DNA from: Symbiodinium natans | Taxonomy: Eukaryota; Sar; Dinophyceae; Suessiales; Symbiodiniaceae | Direction of reading: 5' to 3' | Assembly: GCA_905221605.1 (NCBI GenBank) | Contig: CAJNDS010002126.1 | Location: forward strand, 353,501 to 417,500 | DNA: 64,000 nt | Shown: positions 1-10,074 of the stretch, in pieces | Layout of the letters: each line of letters starts with the position of its first letter | Numbering within the stretch: position 1 is the stretch's first letter | The notes under the pieces: generated by a model | Told to the model about the DNA's origin: nothing | What the model saw: the letters and a program-made list of their open reading frames with translations, nothing else | Databases searched by the model: none | Position numbers and translations under genes: made by a program

Positions 1-68
1 AACCCTAACCTGAACCCTAAACCCTAAACCCTAAACCCTAAAACCCTAAAACCCTAAAAACTAAACCG
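1..68. repeat. Telomere-type repeat at left end
   Basis: The first 68 bases are CCCTAAA units with CCCTAAAA and CCTGAA variants. CCCTAAA on the + strand at the left end is the orientation expected of a true chromosome end, so the window probably starts in or beside a telomere. Only about nine units are present and they are impure, so this may be the inner edge of the telomere or a contig break inside it. Confidence 0.7.
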
Positions 69-1470
69 ATGCAAGCAAGCTTCGAGGTGGCCGTGTCCGC
101 CACAGCCCTGGTAGCGGCCGCGGGAGTTGGCGTCTACTGCCTCATCTCCAGGATGTTGAAGCCAAAGCCCGTGAACGAGCCGCACCCTCCTTCGGAAGCA
201 GGGCCTTCTTTTCTTTTCTCCTTGGGTTTAGGTTTAGGTTTAGGGTTTAGAGTTTAGGGTTTTTAGGGTTTAGGGTTTAGGGTTTAGGGTTTGGGGTTGT
301 TCCGGGGGGGGGGGGGGGGCATTCCTGTAATTGAAGTGGGGTTCGCAATGGAACGAAGGGGAGGTTTTGCATGTTTCTCTACCTGCAACCCCTTAGGTAC
401 AACAGCCCTCAAATCGACAACTCTGATGTGGTGGTTGGCCGTGCAGTGCCTTCAGCTGGGACGGCTGGCACGGCTCTCAAGGAATCTGCTTCTGGATCCC
501 TACTTGCCTGGATCTGTTTAACTACTTGCGGTTTAGGGCTTACAGGTGTCAAAGGTTTTCAGTGTAAAAGTCGCCCTAAACCCCAAGCGCCAAAAACCAC
601 ACCCCTAAACCCTAGACCCTAAACCCTGATGGGGTACTAGGAGCAGTTAAGGCTTGAGCGCCTCGGCTGGCCTGAGGCAGGATGAGGTGACTGAGGGTCG
701 CCGCGCAGAGCTACGATTTTGTGTGTACATGTATTTAGGCGGCTGGTCAGAGTTTGCCTGCCAGCGAGACATCAGCTTTTCTCTCATTTTTGCCCCGCGC
801 GCGCGTGCGCGCGCGCGCGCGCCCGCGGGGGCGGCTGCCTGTAGCAATGCCTTTTTCTCTTGGACCTTCCCCACTTCCTGCGACCCCGGGCTCGTTAGCG
901 GAGGTGCGTCGCAGAGGACTTGTAAGTGGAGGAACCCGAGACTTGTAAAGCACGAGTTTTAAGACTTGTTCATCGTTCACGCGGGGGGTTTGATCTAGAA
1001 CAGGGTCCCTTTTTTGGGGGGGGACTTTGGGGGGGGACATTTTGAGTATGAAACCCTCTTGGCATCCATAGGGAGATCCTGCTTTTGAACAACCCCCCCG
1101 GTGTTGTCGAGGCCCGGCTCATTTCGGCCTGCGGGGGAGTACGGGTAGGGTTGAGTTGCCCACCCGCAGCTCCACAGGCGGAGATTTTGCACGTGTACAG
1201 CTGCGCAGCTACAACTCTGCGACCGGCAGTTCAAACGCGTCTTCCTGTCCAAGTGGGTTGGGAACTGAGCCTTTGACCCTGAAACCCTAAACCCTAAACC
1301 CTTCAAAGCTAAACCCCAAACCCTAGACCTTTAAACCCTTAAACCCTTGAACCCTAAACCCTTAAACCCTCAACCCTCAACTTGCATCTGCCTCGGGAGC
1401 TGGCAGCCTGCAGCACTCGCCTTGAATCTGCCCAGCTGTCTGATGACGGACAGGATGCTTGCCAGCTATA
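64..1470. repeat. Subtelomeric duplicated block, copy A
   Basis: This block matches 4994-6400 in the same order: the membrane-segment island, a poly-G run (302-319), a unique block around 330-560, a GC-rich block with an alternating CGCG tract (794-824), a block at 890-1270, and a short stretch at 1381-1470 ending in GGACAGGATGCTTG. The offset falls from about 4930 to 4850 and returns to 4930, so the copies differ mainly by indels in repeat and homopolymer parts. Open frames over 290-1306 occur on both strands, end in telomere repeat and show no recognisable domain. Confidence 0.9.
69..201 (+). CDS. Exon-like island with a membrane segment (copy A)
   Basis: An ATG at 69 opens a reading frame beginning MQASFEVAVSATALVAAAGV, followed by GVYCLISRMLKPKPVNEP. 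It holds one hydrophobic stretch of about 20 residues with a basic/proline flank after it, like a single membrane anchor. The frame reads on into TTTAGGG repeat, so the exon probably ends near 201 at an AG. The function is not recognised. The same island recurs at 4999-5131, identical over the coding stretch as far as I can read. Confidence 0.45.
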
Positions 1471-1477
1471 TAGTTCC

Positions 1478-1646
1478 TAAACCCTAAACCCTAAACCCTA
1501 AACCCTAAACCCTAAACCCTAAACCCTGAACCCTGAACCCTGAACCCTGAACCCTGAACCCTGAACCCTGAACCCTGAACCCTAAACCCTAAACCCTGAA
1601 CCCTAAACCCTGAACCCTAAACCCTGAACCCTAAACCCCAAACCCT
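1478..1646 (+). repeat. CCCTAAA/CCCTGAA array
   Basis: About 24 heptamers, beginning as pure CCCTAAA, passing through a homogeneous run of CCCTGAA (about 1525-1580), then alternating the two. Clustering of one variant points to local slippage or duplication rather than telomerase synthesis. Confidence 0.9.
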
Positions 1647-2368
1647 GGCAACGTGACGCGTCGTTGAGTGGCGTGAACAAAGAGGGGCACGGTTTTTTTT
1701 TTTTTTTTTTCTGGCGGCCGCGCTCCCAACCTTAAGCGCTTCCTCGAGAAGGGAAGCCCCGACATGCTTTTGGGTTCCGACCTTGGTTTAGGGTTTAGGG
1801 TTGAGGGTTGAGGGTTTAGGGTTGAGGGTTGAGGGTTTAGGGTTTAGAGTTTAGGGTTTTGAAGGAGACTCGCAGCTCCATTCCGAGAGGCATTTTGCTG
1901 CAAGTGCTGCTGTGCGCCCAGCTCTGCCCTCCCACGCCCGCTCCTCCCGCTACCCTTGATGGCGCAGAGGATGTTGCCACTGGCAGCTGGGTTTGTCTGA
2001 ACCGGTTTAACCCCAAATCCGAAATCCTATTTTCGATCCATTCTACATCAGAGACCCCAACCCCCGCATCCCATGTTTTAGAGGGGGTGGGGGACAAGTG
2101 TGTGCTGGAGGGTGTAGGGTGGTAGCCTGTGCGTTCTCACACAGCAACCCATGTGCACACGTCAGGTCGTGACCGCGATGGTCAATGTCGCCTTGGTATC
2201 CGGGAGCACATCGTCCGGATCCTGCTACAATTTGCTGCTCAGTTTCACAACAAGAGTCTTGTTTTCTTGCTGTATGAGCAGTTCACATAAGTTCAGTAGG
2301 AGTACCCCCAAGTAGCCAGAGGGGTCGACACTTTCGCACCTGCACCTTCTTCACTTCTTCCTTGCTAG
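1647..2368. other. Mostly unique sequence upstream of the Cys-rich gene
   Basis: Holds a T18 run near 1692, a TTTAGGG/TTGAGGG array at 1783-1858, then about 500 bases without a convincing exon. Frames at 1837-2125 exist on both strands but have no domain. The end (2341-2368) is pyrimidine-rich and closes with a good 3' splice site (CTTCTTCACTTCTTCCTTGCTAG) ahead of the Cys-rich exon. Confidence 0.5.
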
Positions 2369-2537
2369 GACTGCGCACGCAGTGACCTGCAACGTGACGG
2401 AGTCGGCGTGCGATGGCGGCAACATGTGGTATGCTCCCGGGTACGTGTCTCCGCGGAGTGGCTGCTGCCATTGCCAGGCATCCTGTGAGAACGTGTCGGA
2501 CAGCTGCAGCTACTACGACGCAGTGGAACAGCCTCAG
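2369..2537 (+). CDS. Cys-rich repeat protein, exon 1 (type B unit)
   Basis: Read from 2370 in frame, the exon gives HAVTCNVTESAC then WYAPGYVSPRSGCCHC and a CSYYDAVEQPQ end. This is the same module as at about 2930-3075 in the next exon, including the exact string WYAPGYVSPRSGCCHC. The acceptor is TTGCTAG|G after a pyrimidine tract. The exon probably ends at CAG (2537), with next exon GAT at 2776 in phase 0; that donor would be GA, a non-canonical class known in dinoflagellates. The regular Cys spacing suggests a secreted or extracellular disulfide-rich protein. The family is not identified. Confidence 0.6.
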
Positions 2538-2775
2538 GACTTCCCCCGCCCCCCCCCCACCCTCCTTTCGCGTCTCATGCAGACTGGAAACACTCCGCTC
2601 ACACCCACAGATGATCACAGCACCAGTGTAAGAAGGATGCTAGAAACCACATGCTTGTTGCTCTAGGTTGAAGCCGAACCATAGCTAGTTCAAGCAGCTG
2701 GCGCTGGTGGGGAGGTGCCTCGAGGATTCAGAACCCATGCCCAAAGCCCCCAACATTCCCGTAGCTCCTCAAGAG

Positions 2776-3533
2776 GATGAGAACTGGGGCTGCTACGATG
2801 CCAGCGTGCACCGCTGTGACTGCGACGAGTCGGAGGTGGGCTGTGCTGCGAAAGGCGCAGACCACTCGTGGACGTCGGGATGCAGATCCTGTGCCTCGCA
2901 GGGCTCCTGCTACGATGTCACGAGCCATGCAGTCAGCTGCGACGTGCCGGAGACGGCGTGTGCATCGCCGAGCTCGTGGTATGCTCCGGGGTACGTCTCT
3001 CCTCGGTCAGGTTGCTGCCACTGCATGGCCTCCTGCCAAGCCACATCGGAGAACTGCACGTACTACGACGAGATTGACCCGCCGCAGCAGGAGACGGAAC
3101 GGTGGGGCTGCTACGACATGGCCTCGCACAGCTGCGAGTGCGACACAACGGAGGCGGCGTGCGCCGGGACTTGGACGAGGTCTTGCTCAAGTTGCGACGC
3201 GGAGGACAACGTCGCCACGTCGGGTGCGGCAACGAGGGGTGCCGTGGTTGCCCTGCTGGTGCTCCTTGCCAGCTTCTTCCTGACCGAGGCAGGCACTGGC
3301 TGTTACAACGTGGAGACCCACAAGTGCGACTGCAGCACCACGGAGTCACAGTGCCATGCCCAGCAAGGAGCCTGGACGGACGGGTGCCGGTCTTGCGACG
3401 CAGTGAGCAACGAGCAGCATCCCGAGTGCCAGAAGCAGTACTCCTGGGGCTGCTTCGATGAGGCCAGCCATGCCTGCCAGTGCACGGTCTCCGAGCGAGC
3501 CTGCGACCTGGCGGCCAACAAGTCCTGGACCCA
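2776..3533 (+). CDS. Cys-rich repeat protein, main exon (modules plus one membrane segment)
   Basis: An open frame of about 250 codons built of Cys modules. Type A modules follow WGCYD-x4-H-x-C-x-CD-x2-E-x3-C-x(5-10)-W-T-x-GC-x-SC, at about 2785-2900, 3108-3210, 3298-3400 and 3448-3530. One type B module (CYDVTSHAVSCDVPETAC, then WYAPGYVSPRSGCCHC) lies at 2911-3045. Between the third and fourth modules sits the hydrophobic segment GAVVALLVLLASFFL (about 3238-3285), a candidate membrane helix. The last module breaks off after KSWTHE, so the exon likely ends near 3533 rather than at the in-frame stop at 3627. The protein is probably extracellular or membrane-anchored. No family name can be assigned from sequence alone. 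Confidence 0.65.
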
Positions 3534-4119
3534 CGAGCGCCTTGGACTTCTCTCAGAAGAACCCAGATGTGGAAAGCAAGCGCACGGAGTCGCAGAAATG
3601 TTGCAAGCGCTTGGGAACAGCCGGTAAACAGATGTGGAAAGCCAGCGCGGGGTCGTATCAGGGGAGGGGGCCAGGGTGTGTGATGCGTGGTGTGGTTGCC
3701 GACGCCGGTCGAGCGCAGGTCGAGAGGTCGAGGCGAAGATGGTTTTTAATAATTTTAGGAGTCAGGGATGTGCAGGGCTCGGGGCCTCGGGGCTGAAGAG
3801 TTGTGAAGGCAGCTTGAGCCCAGGTGCTGGTCATGCTGCCACGGCTCGTCCTGGGGCTGCTTCGTGCCGGGAGGTGGCCCGGAGTCTGGCTGCCACTGCT
3901 GCCTGCCTCAGGGGGTTTAGGGTTTAGGGTTTAGGGTTTAGGGTTTAGGGTTTAGGGTTTAGGGTTTAGGGTTTAGGGGAACCCGGTACCCAGCAGCCGA
4001 AAGCAACACCCCCACTGAACCTGAGACCCAACTTCCCCAAACACGCCCTACACCCTAAACCCTACACCCTACACCCTACACCCTAAACCCTAAACCCTAA
4101 ACCCTAAACCCTAAACCCT
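3534..4119. other. 3' flank of the Cys-rich gene with telomere-like arrays
   Basis: Unique sequence to about 3848 without a convincing exon, a clean TTTAGGG array at 3907-3976, a short unique stretch, then CCCTACA/CCCTAAA at 4044-4119. The array orientation flips within 100 bases. Confidence 0.6.
3849..3911 (+). pseudogene. Possible further exon or decayed module of the Cys-rich gene
   Basis: In frame from 3849 the sequence reads SWGCFVPGGGPESGCHCCLP, resembling both the SWGCF start of the type A module and the PRSGCCHC end of the type B module upstream. It runs straight into a TTTAGGG array at 3912. It may be a real last exon or a decayed module; the similarity is short. Confidence 0.3.
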
Positions 4120-4890
4120 CAGCCGACAAGTCATGGAGATGAGGCAACATCTACGAGGGTGCTTGCGCTCTGGATTTTCCGGATGCCTGGCTGGGTAGGG
4201 CTTGGGTCGAGGTATTGAGGATGATCTGACGTGAGGACTTTGTGGAAGTATACATCCTTTCCCCTCGGAAAAAAGAATTGGGAACATTGTCGTTTCGACG
4301 CTGGCTTGTGCCTAGGATGCGACCTGGTCGCACCAGTGCTTTGAGTGCGAGGAGGATCAAGCAACTCGACTGAAGACAGGAATCTCCGCACTTGTTCGGG
4401 ACCCGAAATGCTCCTGCTGGTTTGCATTTCAACCCCCTTCCAGCATGATCCTACTAACGCGACACCCCAAAATCCTACTACACCATAGCCATGTCCCTGT
4501 TGATGGTGCAGGCCATGAAGCCCCTGAAACGTCGATTTGCCAATGCTTGAAGTGCAGCCTCTGAAACGCTTGCATGGAGAGCACAAAGGGCCACCCTCCT
4601 AGTGGTGAGAGGATGCAGAGAAGGCCTCCAACATTTTTGTAGCCCGGCACTGACTTGCAGGAACGGGACAATCTCGAGGAGCCGAGCAGTGGGAACAGCG
4701 ACGACGCCGCCGTGATTGCCGCTGCGCCACGTCCGTACTTCAGCACGTGACGGGTTCTGGCTCTCACTTGCCAAGAGCACCTCGCAGGGGTCCTAAGAGG
4801 GCGCCGTCTTGTTAGGAGTATCCTTGTTTTGTGACGTTTCGGCACATAAGAATCGTAGTACCTTGGGGCATCATATGAGAGGGGCAACCC
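4120..4890. other. Unique 770 bp island without a clear gene
   Basis: The longest frames are on the minus strand (4131-4586, 4429-4887) but overlap each other and show no domain, composition signal or splice context that I trust. The first bases after CCCTCAG read ADKSW on the + strand, like the NKSW of the Cys-rich module, but this is only five residues. No function proposed. Confidence 0.4.
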
Positions 4891-4993
4891 TAATCCCCCT
4901 AAACCCTAAACCCTAAACCCTAAACCCTAAACCCTGAACCCTGAACCCTAAACCCTAAACCCCAAACCCGAAACCCTAAACCCTAAACCCTAA

Positions 4994-6400
4994 ACCCGAT
5001 GCAAGCAAGCTTCGAGGTGGCCGTGTCCGCCACAGCCCTGGTAGCGGCCGCGGGAGTTGGCGTCTACTGCCTCATCTCCAGGATGTTGAAGCCAAAGCCC
5101 GTGAACGAGCCGCACCCTCCTTCGGAAGCAGGGCCTTCTTTTCTTTTCTCCTAGGGTTTAGGGTTTAGGGTTTAGGGTTTAGGGTTTAGGGTTTGGGGTT
5201 GTTCCGGGGGGGGGGGGGGGCATTCCTGTAATTGAAGGGAGGTTCGCAATGGAACGAAGGGGAGGTTTTGCATGTTTCTCTACCTGCAACCCCTTAGGTA
5301 CAACAGCCCTCAAATCGACAACTCTGATGTGGTGGTTGGCCGCGCAGTGCCTTCAGCTGGGACGGCTGGCACGGCCCTCAAGGAATCTGCTTCTGGACCC
5401 TACTTGCCTGGATCTGTTTTAACTACTTGCGGTTCAGGGCTTACAGGTGTCAAAGGTTTTCAGTGTATAAGTCGCCCTAAACCCCAAACGCCAAAAACCA
5501 CACCCTGATGGGGTACTAGGAGCAGTTAAGGCTTGAGCGCCTCGGCTGGCATGAGGCAGGATGAAGGTGACTGAGGGTCGCCGTGCAGAGCTAAATTTTT
5601 GTGTGTACATGTATTTAGGTGGCTGGTCAGAGTTTGCCTGCCAGCGGGACATCAGCTTTTCTCCATTTTTGCCCCGCGCGCGGGGGGGCGGCTTGCTGTA
5701 GCAATGCCGTTTTCTCTTGGACCTTCCCCACTTCCTGCGACCCCGGGCTCGTTAGCGGAGGTGCGTCGCGGAGGACTTGTAAGTGGAGGAACCCGAGACT
5801 TGTAAAGCACGAGTTTTAAGACTTGTTCATCGTTCATGCGGGGGGTTTGATCTACAACAGGGTCCCTTTTTGGGGGGGACTTGCGGGGGGGGGGGGACAG
5901 TTTTATGGAACCCTCTTGGCATCCATAGGGAGATCCTGCTTTAGAACAACCCCCCCGGTGTTGTCTAGGCCCGGCTCATTTCGGCCTGCGGGGGAGTACG
6001 GGTAGGGTGGAGTTGCCCACCCGCAGCTCCACAGGCGGAGATTTTGCACGTGTACAGCTGCGCAGCTACAACTCTGCGGCAGTTCAAACGCGTCTACCTG
6101 TCCAAGTGGGTTGGGAACTAACCCTAAACCCCTAACCCTGGACCCTAAACCCAAAACCCTAAACCCAAAACCCAAAACCCAAAACCCAAAACCCTAAACC
6201 CTAAACCCTAAACCCTAAACCCTGAACCCTGAACCTTGAACCCTAAACCCTAAACTCTCACCCCTAAACCCTAAAAACTACCTGAGAACCATAAACCTTC
6301 TTCAAACCCTCAACTGGCACCTGCCTCTTGAGCTGGCAGGCCCCAGCACCCACCCGCCTTGAATCTGCCCAGCTGTCAGGATGATGACGGACAGGATGCT
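4994..6400. repeat. Subtelomeric duplicated block, copy B
   Basis: Matches 64-1470 throughout. It lacks most of the alternating CGCG tract of copy A (only GCGCGCGGGGGGGCGG near 5677) and differs in the G-run lengths. Together with copy A it flanks the Cys-rich gene as direct repeats about 4.9 kb apart. Confidence 0.9.
4999..5131 (+). CDS. Exon-like island with a membrane segment (copy B)
   Basis: Second copy of the island at 69-201, with the same ATG, hydrophobic stretch and KPKPVNEP end. A CCCTAAA array lies directly before it and a TTTAGGG array after it, as in copy A. Strong conservation of a coding-looking unit between diverged flanks hints at a real exon, but a recent duplication would give the same picture. 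Confidence 0.45.
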
Positions 6401-6630
6401 TGGGTTTTAGGGTTTAGGGGTTTAGGGTTTAGGAGTTTAGGGTTTAGGAGTTTAGGAGTTTAGGGTTTAGGGTTTAGGGCTAGCCAGAAGAGGCCCTCCT
6501 AAACCCTAGAAACCCTAAGCCCCAGAATCGCAAACCCTAGAAACCCTAGAACCCTAAACCCTAAACCCTAAACCCTCAAAGCTCTAGAACCCCTAGAAAC
6601 CCTCAACCGCAAAGCCTTCCTTGAGCCACC
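6120..6630. repeat. Degenerate telomere-like arrays in both orientations
   Basis: CCCTAAA/CCCAAAA at 6120-6300, TTTAGGG with GTTTAGGA variants at 6404-6480, CCCTAGA/CCCTAAA at 6500-6610, and the last part of duplicated block B between them (6311-6400). No exon seen. Confidence 0.8.
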
Positions 6631-6631
6631 A

Positions 6632-6801
6632 CTAGTAATCGCTTAAGAACCCCCCAAAGAATAAAAACATAATCTTCCTCATAAGGGTAATATTTGGATT
6701 ATTACATTTTAACCCCCCCCCCCCCCCAAAAAAAAAAAGGAAGATAAGGGTAATAGAGGGAATATTGTGTTTTTATTCCTTTAGGGTTCTTAAGCAAGTA
6801 G
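6632..6801. mobile_element. MITE-like element, family 1 (CTACT...TTAAGAACC ends)
   Basis: The ends form an imperfect inverted repeat of more than 50 bp. The left end reads CTAGTAATCGCTTAAGAACC and continues AAAGAATAAAAACATAAT; the reverse complement of the right end reads CTACTTGCTTAAGAACCCTA then AAGGAATAAAAACACAAT. The core holds a C15/A12 homopolymer pair (6712-6738). There is no coding capacity. It is related to the elements at 41600 and 42344. A target-site duplication is not clear for this copy. Confidence 0.65.
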
Positions 6802-6859
6802 CAGACCAAGCCCATCGAACCTTGGAGTCCCAGTTTCCCTTATTTGTATCGGCTGCCCA

Positions 6860-7260
6860 AAGTGTAGGGTTTGGGGTTTGGGGGTTTAGGGTTTGGGGTT
6901 TGGGGGTTTAGGGTTTGGGGTTTGGGGTTTAGGGGTTTAGGGTTTGGGGTTTGGGGTTTAGGGTTGAGGGTTTGGGGTCATATGGTCATTTGCAGAGCTG
7001 ATGCTCTGCCCTCAGCCCTAACCGGTGCAAGGGAGGCTTAGGGTTGAGGGTCTCCTACACCCCACACCCTGCGCCCGATAAGTTGTTTCAACTTCCTGTC
7101 TGGGAGCTTCACATGTCAAGGTGCCAGGGCGAATAGGGTTGAGGAGAACACGTAAACCCTAAACCCCTACACCCCTACACCCTAAACCCCCAAACCTTAA
7201 ACCCTAAACCCCCAAACCCTTAAACCCCAGTTTAGGTTTAGGGTTTAGGCTCAGGGTTTT
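6860..7260. repeat. TTTAGGG/TTTGGGG arrays and short unique stretch
   Basis: Mixed TTTAGGG, TTTGGGG and GGGTTTAGGG units at 6867-6975, a short unique part, then CCCTAAA and TTTAGGG units at 7150-7255. No exon called. Confidence 0.75.
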
Positions 7261-7269
7261 GGGGCTTGT

Positions 7270-7329
7270 GCTCCGGAACGCATGTCGGCGGACCTGGATG
7301 ATCTGGGAGTGGACGATGAGGCCCCCTGA
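7270..7329 (+). CDS. Candidate C-terminal exon, acidic tail
   Basis: The frame APERMSADLDDLGVDDEAP ends at TGA 7327-7329. The island is short, GC-rich and flanked by TTTAGGG before and CCCTAAAA after. The acidic composition and in-frame stop suggest the last exon of a small-exon gene. Protein unknown. Confidence 0.35.
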   Translation, partial: APERMSADLDDLGVDDEAP

Positions 7330-7337
7330 AAAGCGAG

Positions 7338-7640
7338 CCCTAAAACCCTAAAACCCTAAAACCCTAAAACCCTAAAACCCTAAAACCCTAAAACCCTAAA
7401 ACCCTAAGACCCTAAGACCCTAAAACCCTAAAACCCTAAAACCCTAATACCCTAAAACCCTAATACCCTAAAACCCTGAAACCCTAAAACCCTAACCCCC
7501 TAAAACCCTAAAACCCTAAAACCCTAAAACCCTAAAACCCTAAAACTCTAAAACCCTAAAACCCTAAACATACCCTGAACCCTAAAACCCTAAACCCCAA
7601 ACCTAAACCCCAAACCCTAAACCCTAAACCCTTATCCAAT
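7338..7640 (+). repeat. CCCTAAAA octamer array
   Basis: About 30 units of the 8-base variant CCCTAAAA with scattered CCCTAATA, CCCTGAAA and CCCTAAGA, returning to CCCTAAA at the right end. The octamer is homogenised over more than 200 bases, unlike the neighbouring heptamer arrays. Confidence 0.9.
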
Positions 7641-8945
7641 CCAGCTCGGAAGGGGCGTCAAAGTGCTGAGATTAGAGGTGGTATAGGGTTTAAGGGGTTT
7701 ACAGTTTGGGGTTTAGGGTTTAGGGTTTAGGGTTTAGGGTTTAGGGTTTAGGGTTTAGGGGCTTTCAGGGCTTGCAAGGTTTATGGGGTTTACAGGGTTG
7801 AGAAGGGTTTTGTAGGGTTTTTGCAGGGTTGGGAGGGTTTGGGTTTTAGGGTGTTGCTTTTGCCGGCACGTATGAGTCGGCCATTTGGTTTGGGGGCTTT
7901 TCTGTCAGGCCTAGGGTTTAGGGTTTAGGGTTTAGGGTTTAGGGTTTAGGGTTTAGGGTTTAGGGTTTAGGGGGTCAGCTCAAGCCTCCAAAGCCCTAAG
8001 CCCAAAGCCCTAAACCTCATTAGCCAGAAACCCTACACCCTAAACCCCAAACCCTAAACCCCAAACCCTAAACCCTAAACCCCAAACCCCTAAACGCCAA
8101 ACCCTACACACCCTAACCCCTTGCCGCATGCTGTGAGTTGGAGGTGGAGAATGAGCGGGTTGCACTAGACCCGGCTGCTGGGCCCGGTTGTTTGTATTTT
8201 AGGTTGTGGTTTTGTCTCGGGTTTAGGGTTTAGGGTTTGGGGTTTAGGGTTTTGGGTTTGGTGGGGCTTACAAAAAGACTCAAAATACATTTCTGCTTAT
8301 TTTTTGAGGGGGCTTGGGCTTAGGGTTTAGTATAGGGGCTAGCGCTAGGGTTGAGGGTTTGGGCGTTTTGGGGGGGCTTTACTAAAAGCAGCCAGTAGCT
8401 TCTTGCATAATATGGTGCCTGGACACCGCGAGCCTTACAGTCCCTCACCCAGGCCGAATCCCTAAAATGGCGTGGAGTACTTCAGCCCTAAACGCACAAG
8501 CCCTAAAGGCTAAAGCCTAAAATGGCAGCCGTACGCCATGTGTAGTATGCGATTGCAGAGCTCCGGAACTAGTGCAAGCAACGTGTCGCAAAGCCCCAAG
8601 AAGCAGTGAGCAACGTGTCGTTTTCTATCAATGCCCGAAAACACGTGCCTACATACCCTAAACCCTAAACCCTAAACCCTAAACCCTAAACCCTAAGACC
8701 CCAAACGCCTCCAAGAAGCTGCAATGGCCCAGCCCACTCGCAGGATGAATCACCTTCGCAAAGCCCCATCCACCCAACCACCCGGACCCTCAACCTTAAA
8801 CAACCCGAAGCCCTAAGCCCTAGTCCTTAGCCCTAAACCAAAACCCTAAACCCTCAGCCCGAAACCCTAAACCCTAAACCCTAAACCCTAAACCCTAAAC
8901 CCTAAACCCTAAACCCTAAACCCTAAACCCTAAACCCTAAACCCC
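7641..8945. repeat. Alternating TTTAGGG and CCCTAAA arrays with short unique islands
   Basis: TTTAGGG arrays at 7703-7760, 7910-7972 and 8218-8255; CCCTAAA arrays at 8030-8120, 8655-8700 and 8835-8945. The islands between (for example 7855-7910, 8395-8650) contain no frame that I would call an exon. Confidence 0.7.
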
Positions 8946-8949
8946 AAAA

Positions 8950-9060
8950 CGGAGCCGAGGTCCCGAGGCTGCCCCCGCTCTTCTCGGTCCCTCAGCTCCC
9001 CGGGCCGGTGGTGCGCTCCAACTCCGAGCCGCCTTTGCGCTTGCGCCCCCGGCTTCTCAG
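8950..9060 (+). CDS. Candidate exon, proline-rich
   Basis: The frame GAEVPRLPPLFSVPQLPG continues PVVRSNSEPPLRLRPRLL, with almost every third base G or C. The island lies exactly between a CCCTAAA array and a TTTAGGG array. Proline- and arginine-rich, no domain recognised. Confidence 0.35.
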
Positions 9061-9311
9061 AGGGTTTAGGGTTTAGGGTTTAGGGTTTAGGGTTTTTCGG
9101 GTTTAGAGTTTAGGGGAGCTGAGGGGGTTTAGGGTTCAGGGCTTCTTTCAACTCTTTGAAGGAGGTTGGGAAGGGGGGGGGGGGCTTTGGGGGGGGTTTC
9201 AGGTTAGGGCTCGGGGGTTGGAACGTTTGGGTCTTGCCAGGGCTCAAAGTTCAGCGGCCAGTAGGGACAATGACGAGGATTTGTTATCGGGCTTGAGGTG
9301 TAAAGGTTTGC

Positions 9312-9363
9312 ACCCTAAACCCTAAACCCTAAACCCTAAACCCTAAACCCTAAACCCTAAACC

Positions 9364-9430
<67 letters not shown>

Positions 9431-9487
9431 ACCTGCAGCCCTCAACCCTCAACCCTCAACCTGCAGCCCTCAACCCTCAACCCTAGA
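9312..9487 (+). repeat. CCCTAAA then CCCTCAA array
   Basis: Pure CCCTAAA to about 9361, then about 16 CCCTCAA units with CCTGCAG interruptions recurring at a regular spacing near 9432 and 9460, i.e. a higher-order repeat of about four units. Confidence 0.9.
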
Positions 9488-9642
9488 CCCTAGACCTCGG
9501 AGCTGGGCGGACTGAAGACAAAACCCTGGGCCCCTATCCCTCTGTTTGGGTTTAGGGTTTAGGTTTAGGGCTTAGGGTTTAGGGTTCAGGGTTCAGGGTT
9601 CAGGGTTCAGGGTTTAGGGTTTAGGGTTTAGCGTTTAGGATA

Positions 9643-9745
9643 CCCAACAACCATACCAAATAGGGCTTATTGCCCAGAGGGTCCATGTGTTTTGCACTAT
9701 AATGAAATAGGGTACCAAAAAGCCATGCTAAGTAGGGTTGTTGGG
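9643..9745. mobile_element. MITE-like inverted-repeat element, family 2
   Basis: The left end CCCAACAACCATACCAAATA matches the reverse complement of the right end CCCAACAACCCTACTTAGCA, followed by GGGCTT/TGGCTT. Length is about 100 bp with no coding capacity, inserted beside a TTTAGGG array. A further inverted match (GCCCAGAGGGTCC at 9672 and GGGCCCTCTGGG at 9765) suggests the element or a nested structure extends a little further right. Confidence 0.5.
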
Positions 9746-9946
9746 GTGCCGAATTCTAGAAAATGGGCCCTCTGGGTACGGGCAGCGTGAAGGTCTAGGG
9801 TTTGGGGTTTGGGGTTTAGGGTTCAGGGCTTGGGTTGGGGTTCGGGGTTTGGGGTTTAGATTTTAGGGTTTAGGGTTTAGGGTTTAGGGTGTAGGGTGTA
9901 GGGCGAAGGTTTAGGCTTTGGGGGGTCGTGCCATGCTCTTCCTCAA

Positions 9947-10041
9947 GGAACACCCTCGCCGTCGAGGACGAAGCAAGCCCAGAAGAGGTGGCCGAAGAGG
10001 AGCAGGCGGAGGATGAGGCGCCGAGACTGGTCCAAGCTTAG
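9947..10041 (+). CDS. Candidate C-terminal exon, acidic
   Basis: After CCTCAAG the frame reads NTLAVEDEASPEEVAEEEQA then EDEAPRLVQA, ending at TAG 10039-10041. It is strongly Glu/Ala-rich with high GC3. It is the most convincing last exon in the first 10 kb and sits between TTTAGGG and CCCTAAA arrays. Protein unknown. Confidence 0.45.
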
Positions 10042-10074
10042 AGAGCTCTCCGGAGCTCCTGAGGGTCAAAACCC

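Noticed and set aside
4131-4887. Two overlapping minus-strand frames of about 150 codons
   Set aside because: No domain, no splice or composition support, and contrary to the strand of every other candidate; kept only as an unassigned island.
9312-9487. CRISPR-like appearance of regularly spaced repeats
   Set aside because: Units are contiguous heptamers without spacers; telomere-type tandem repeat in a eukaryotic context.
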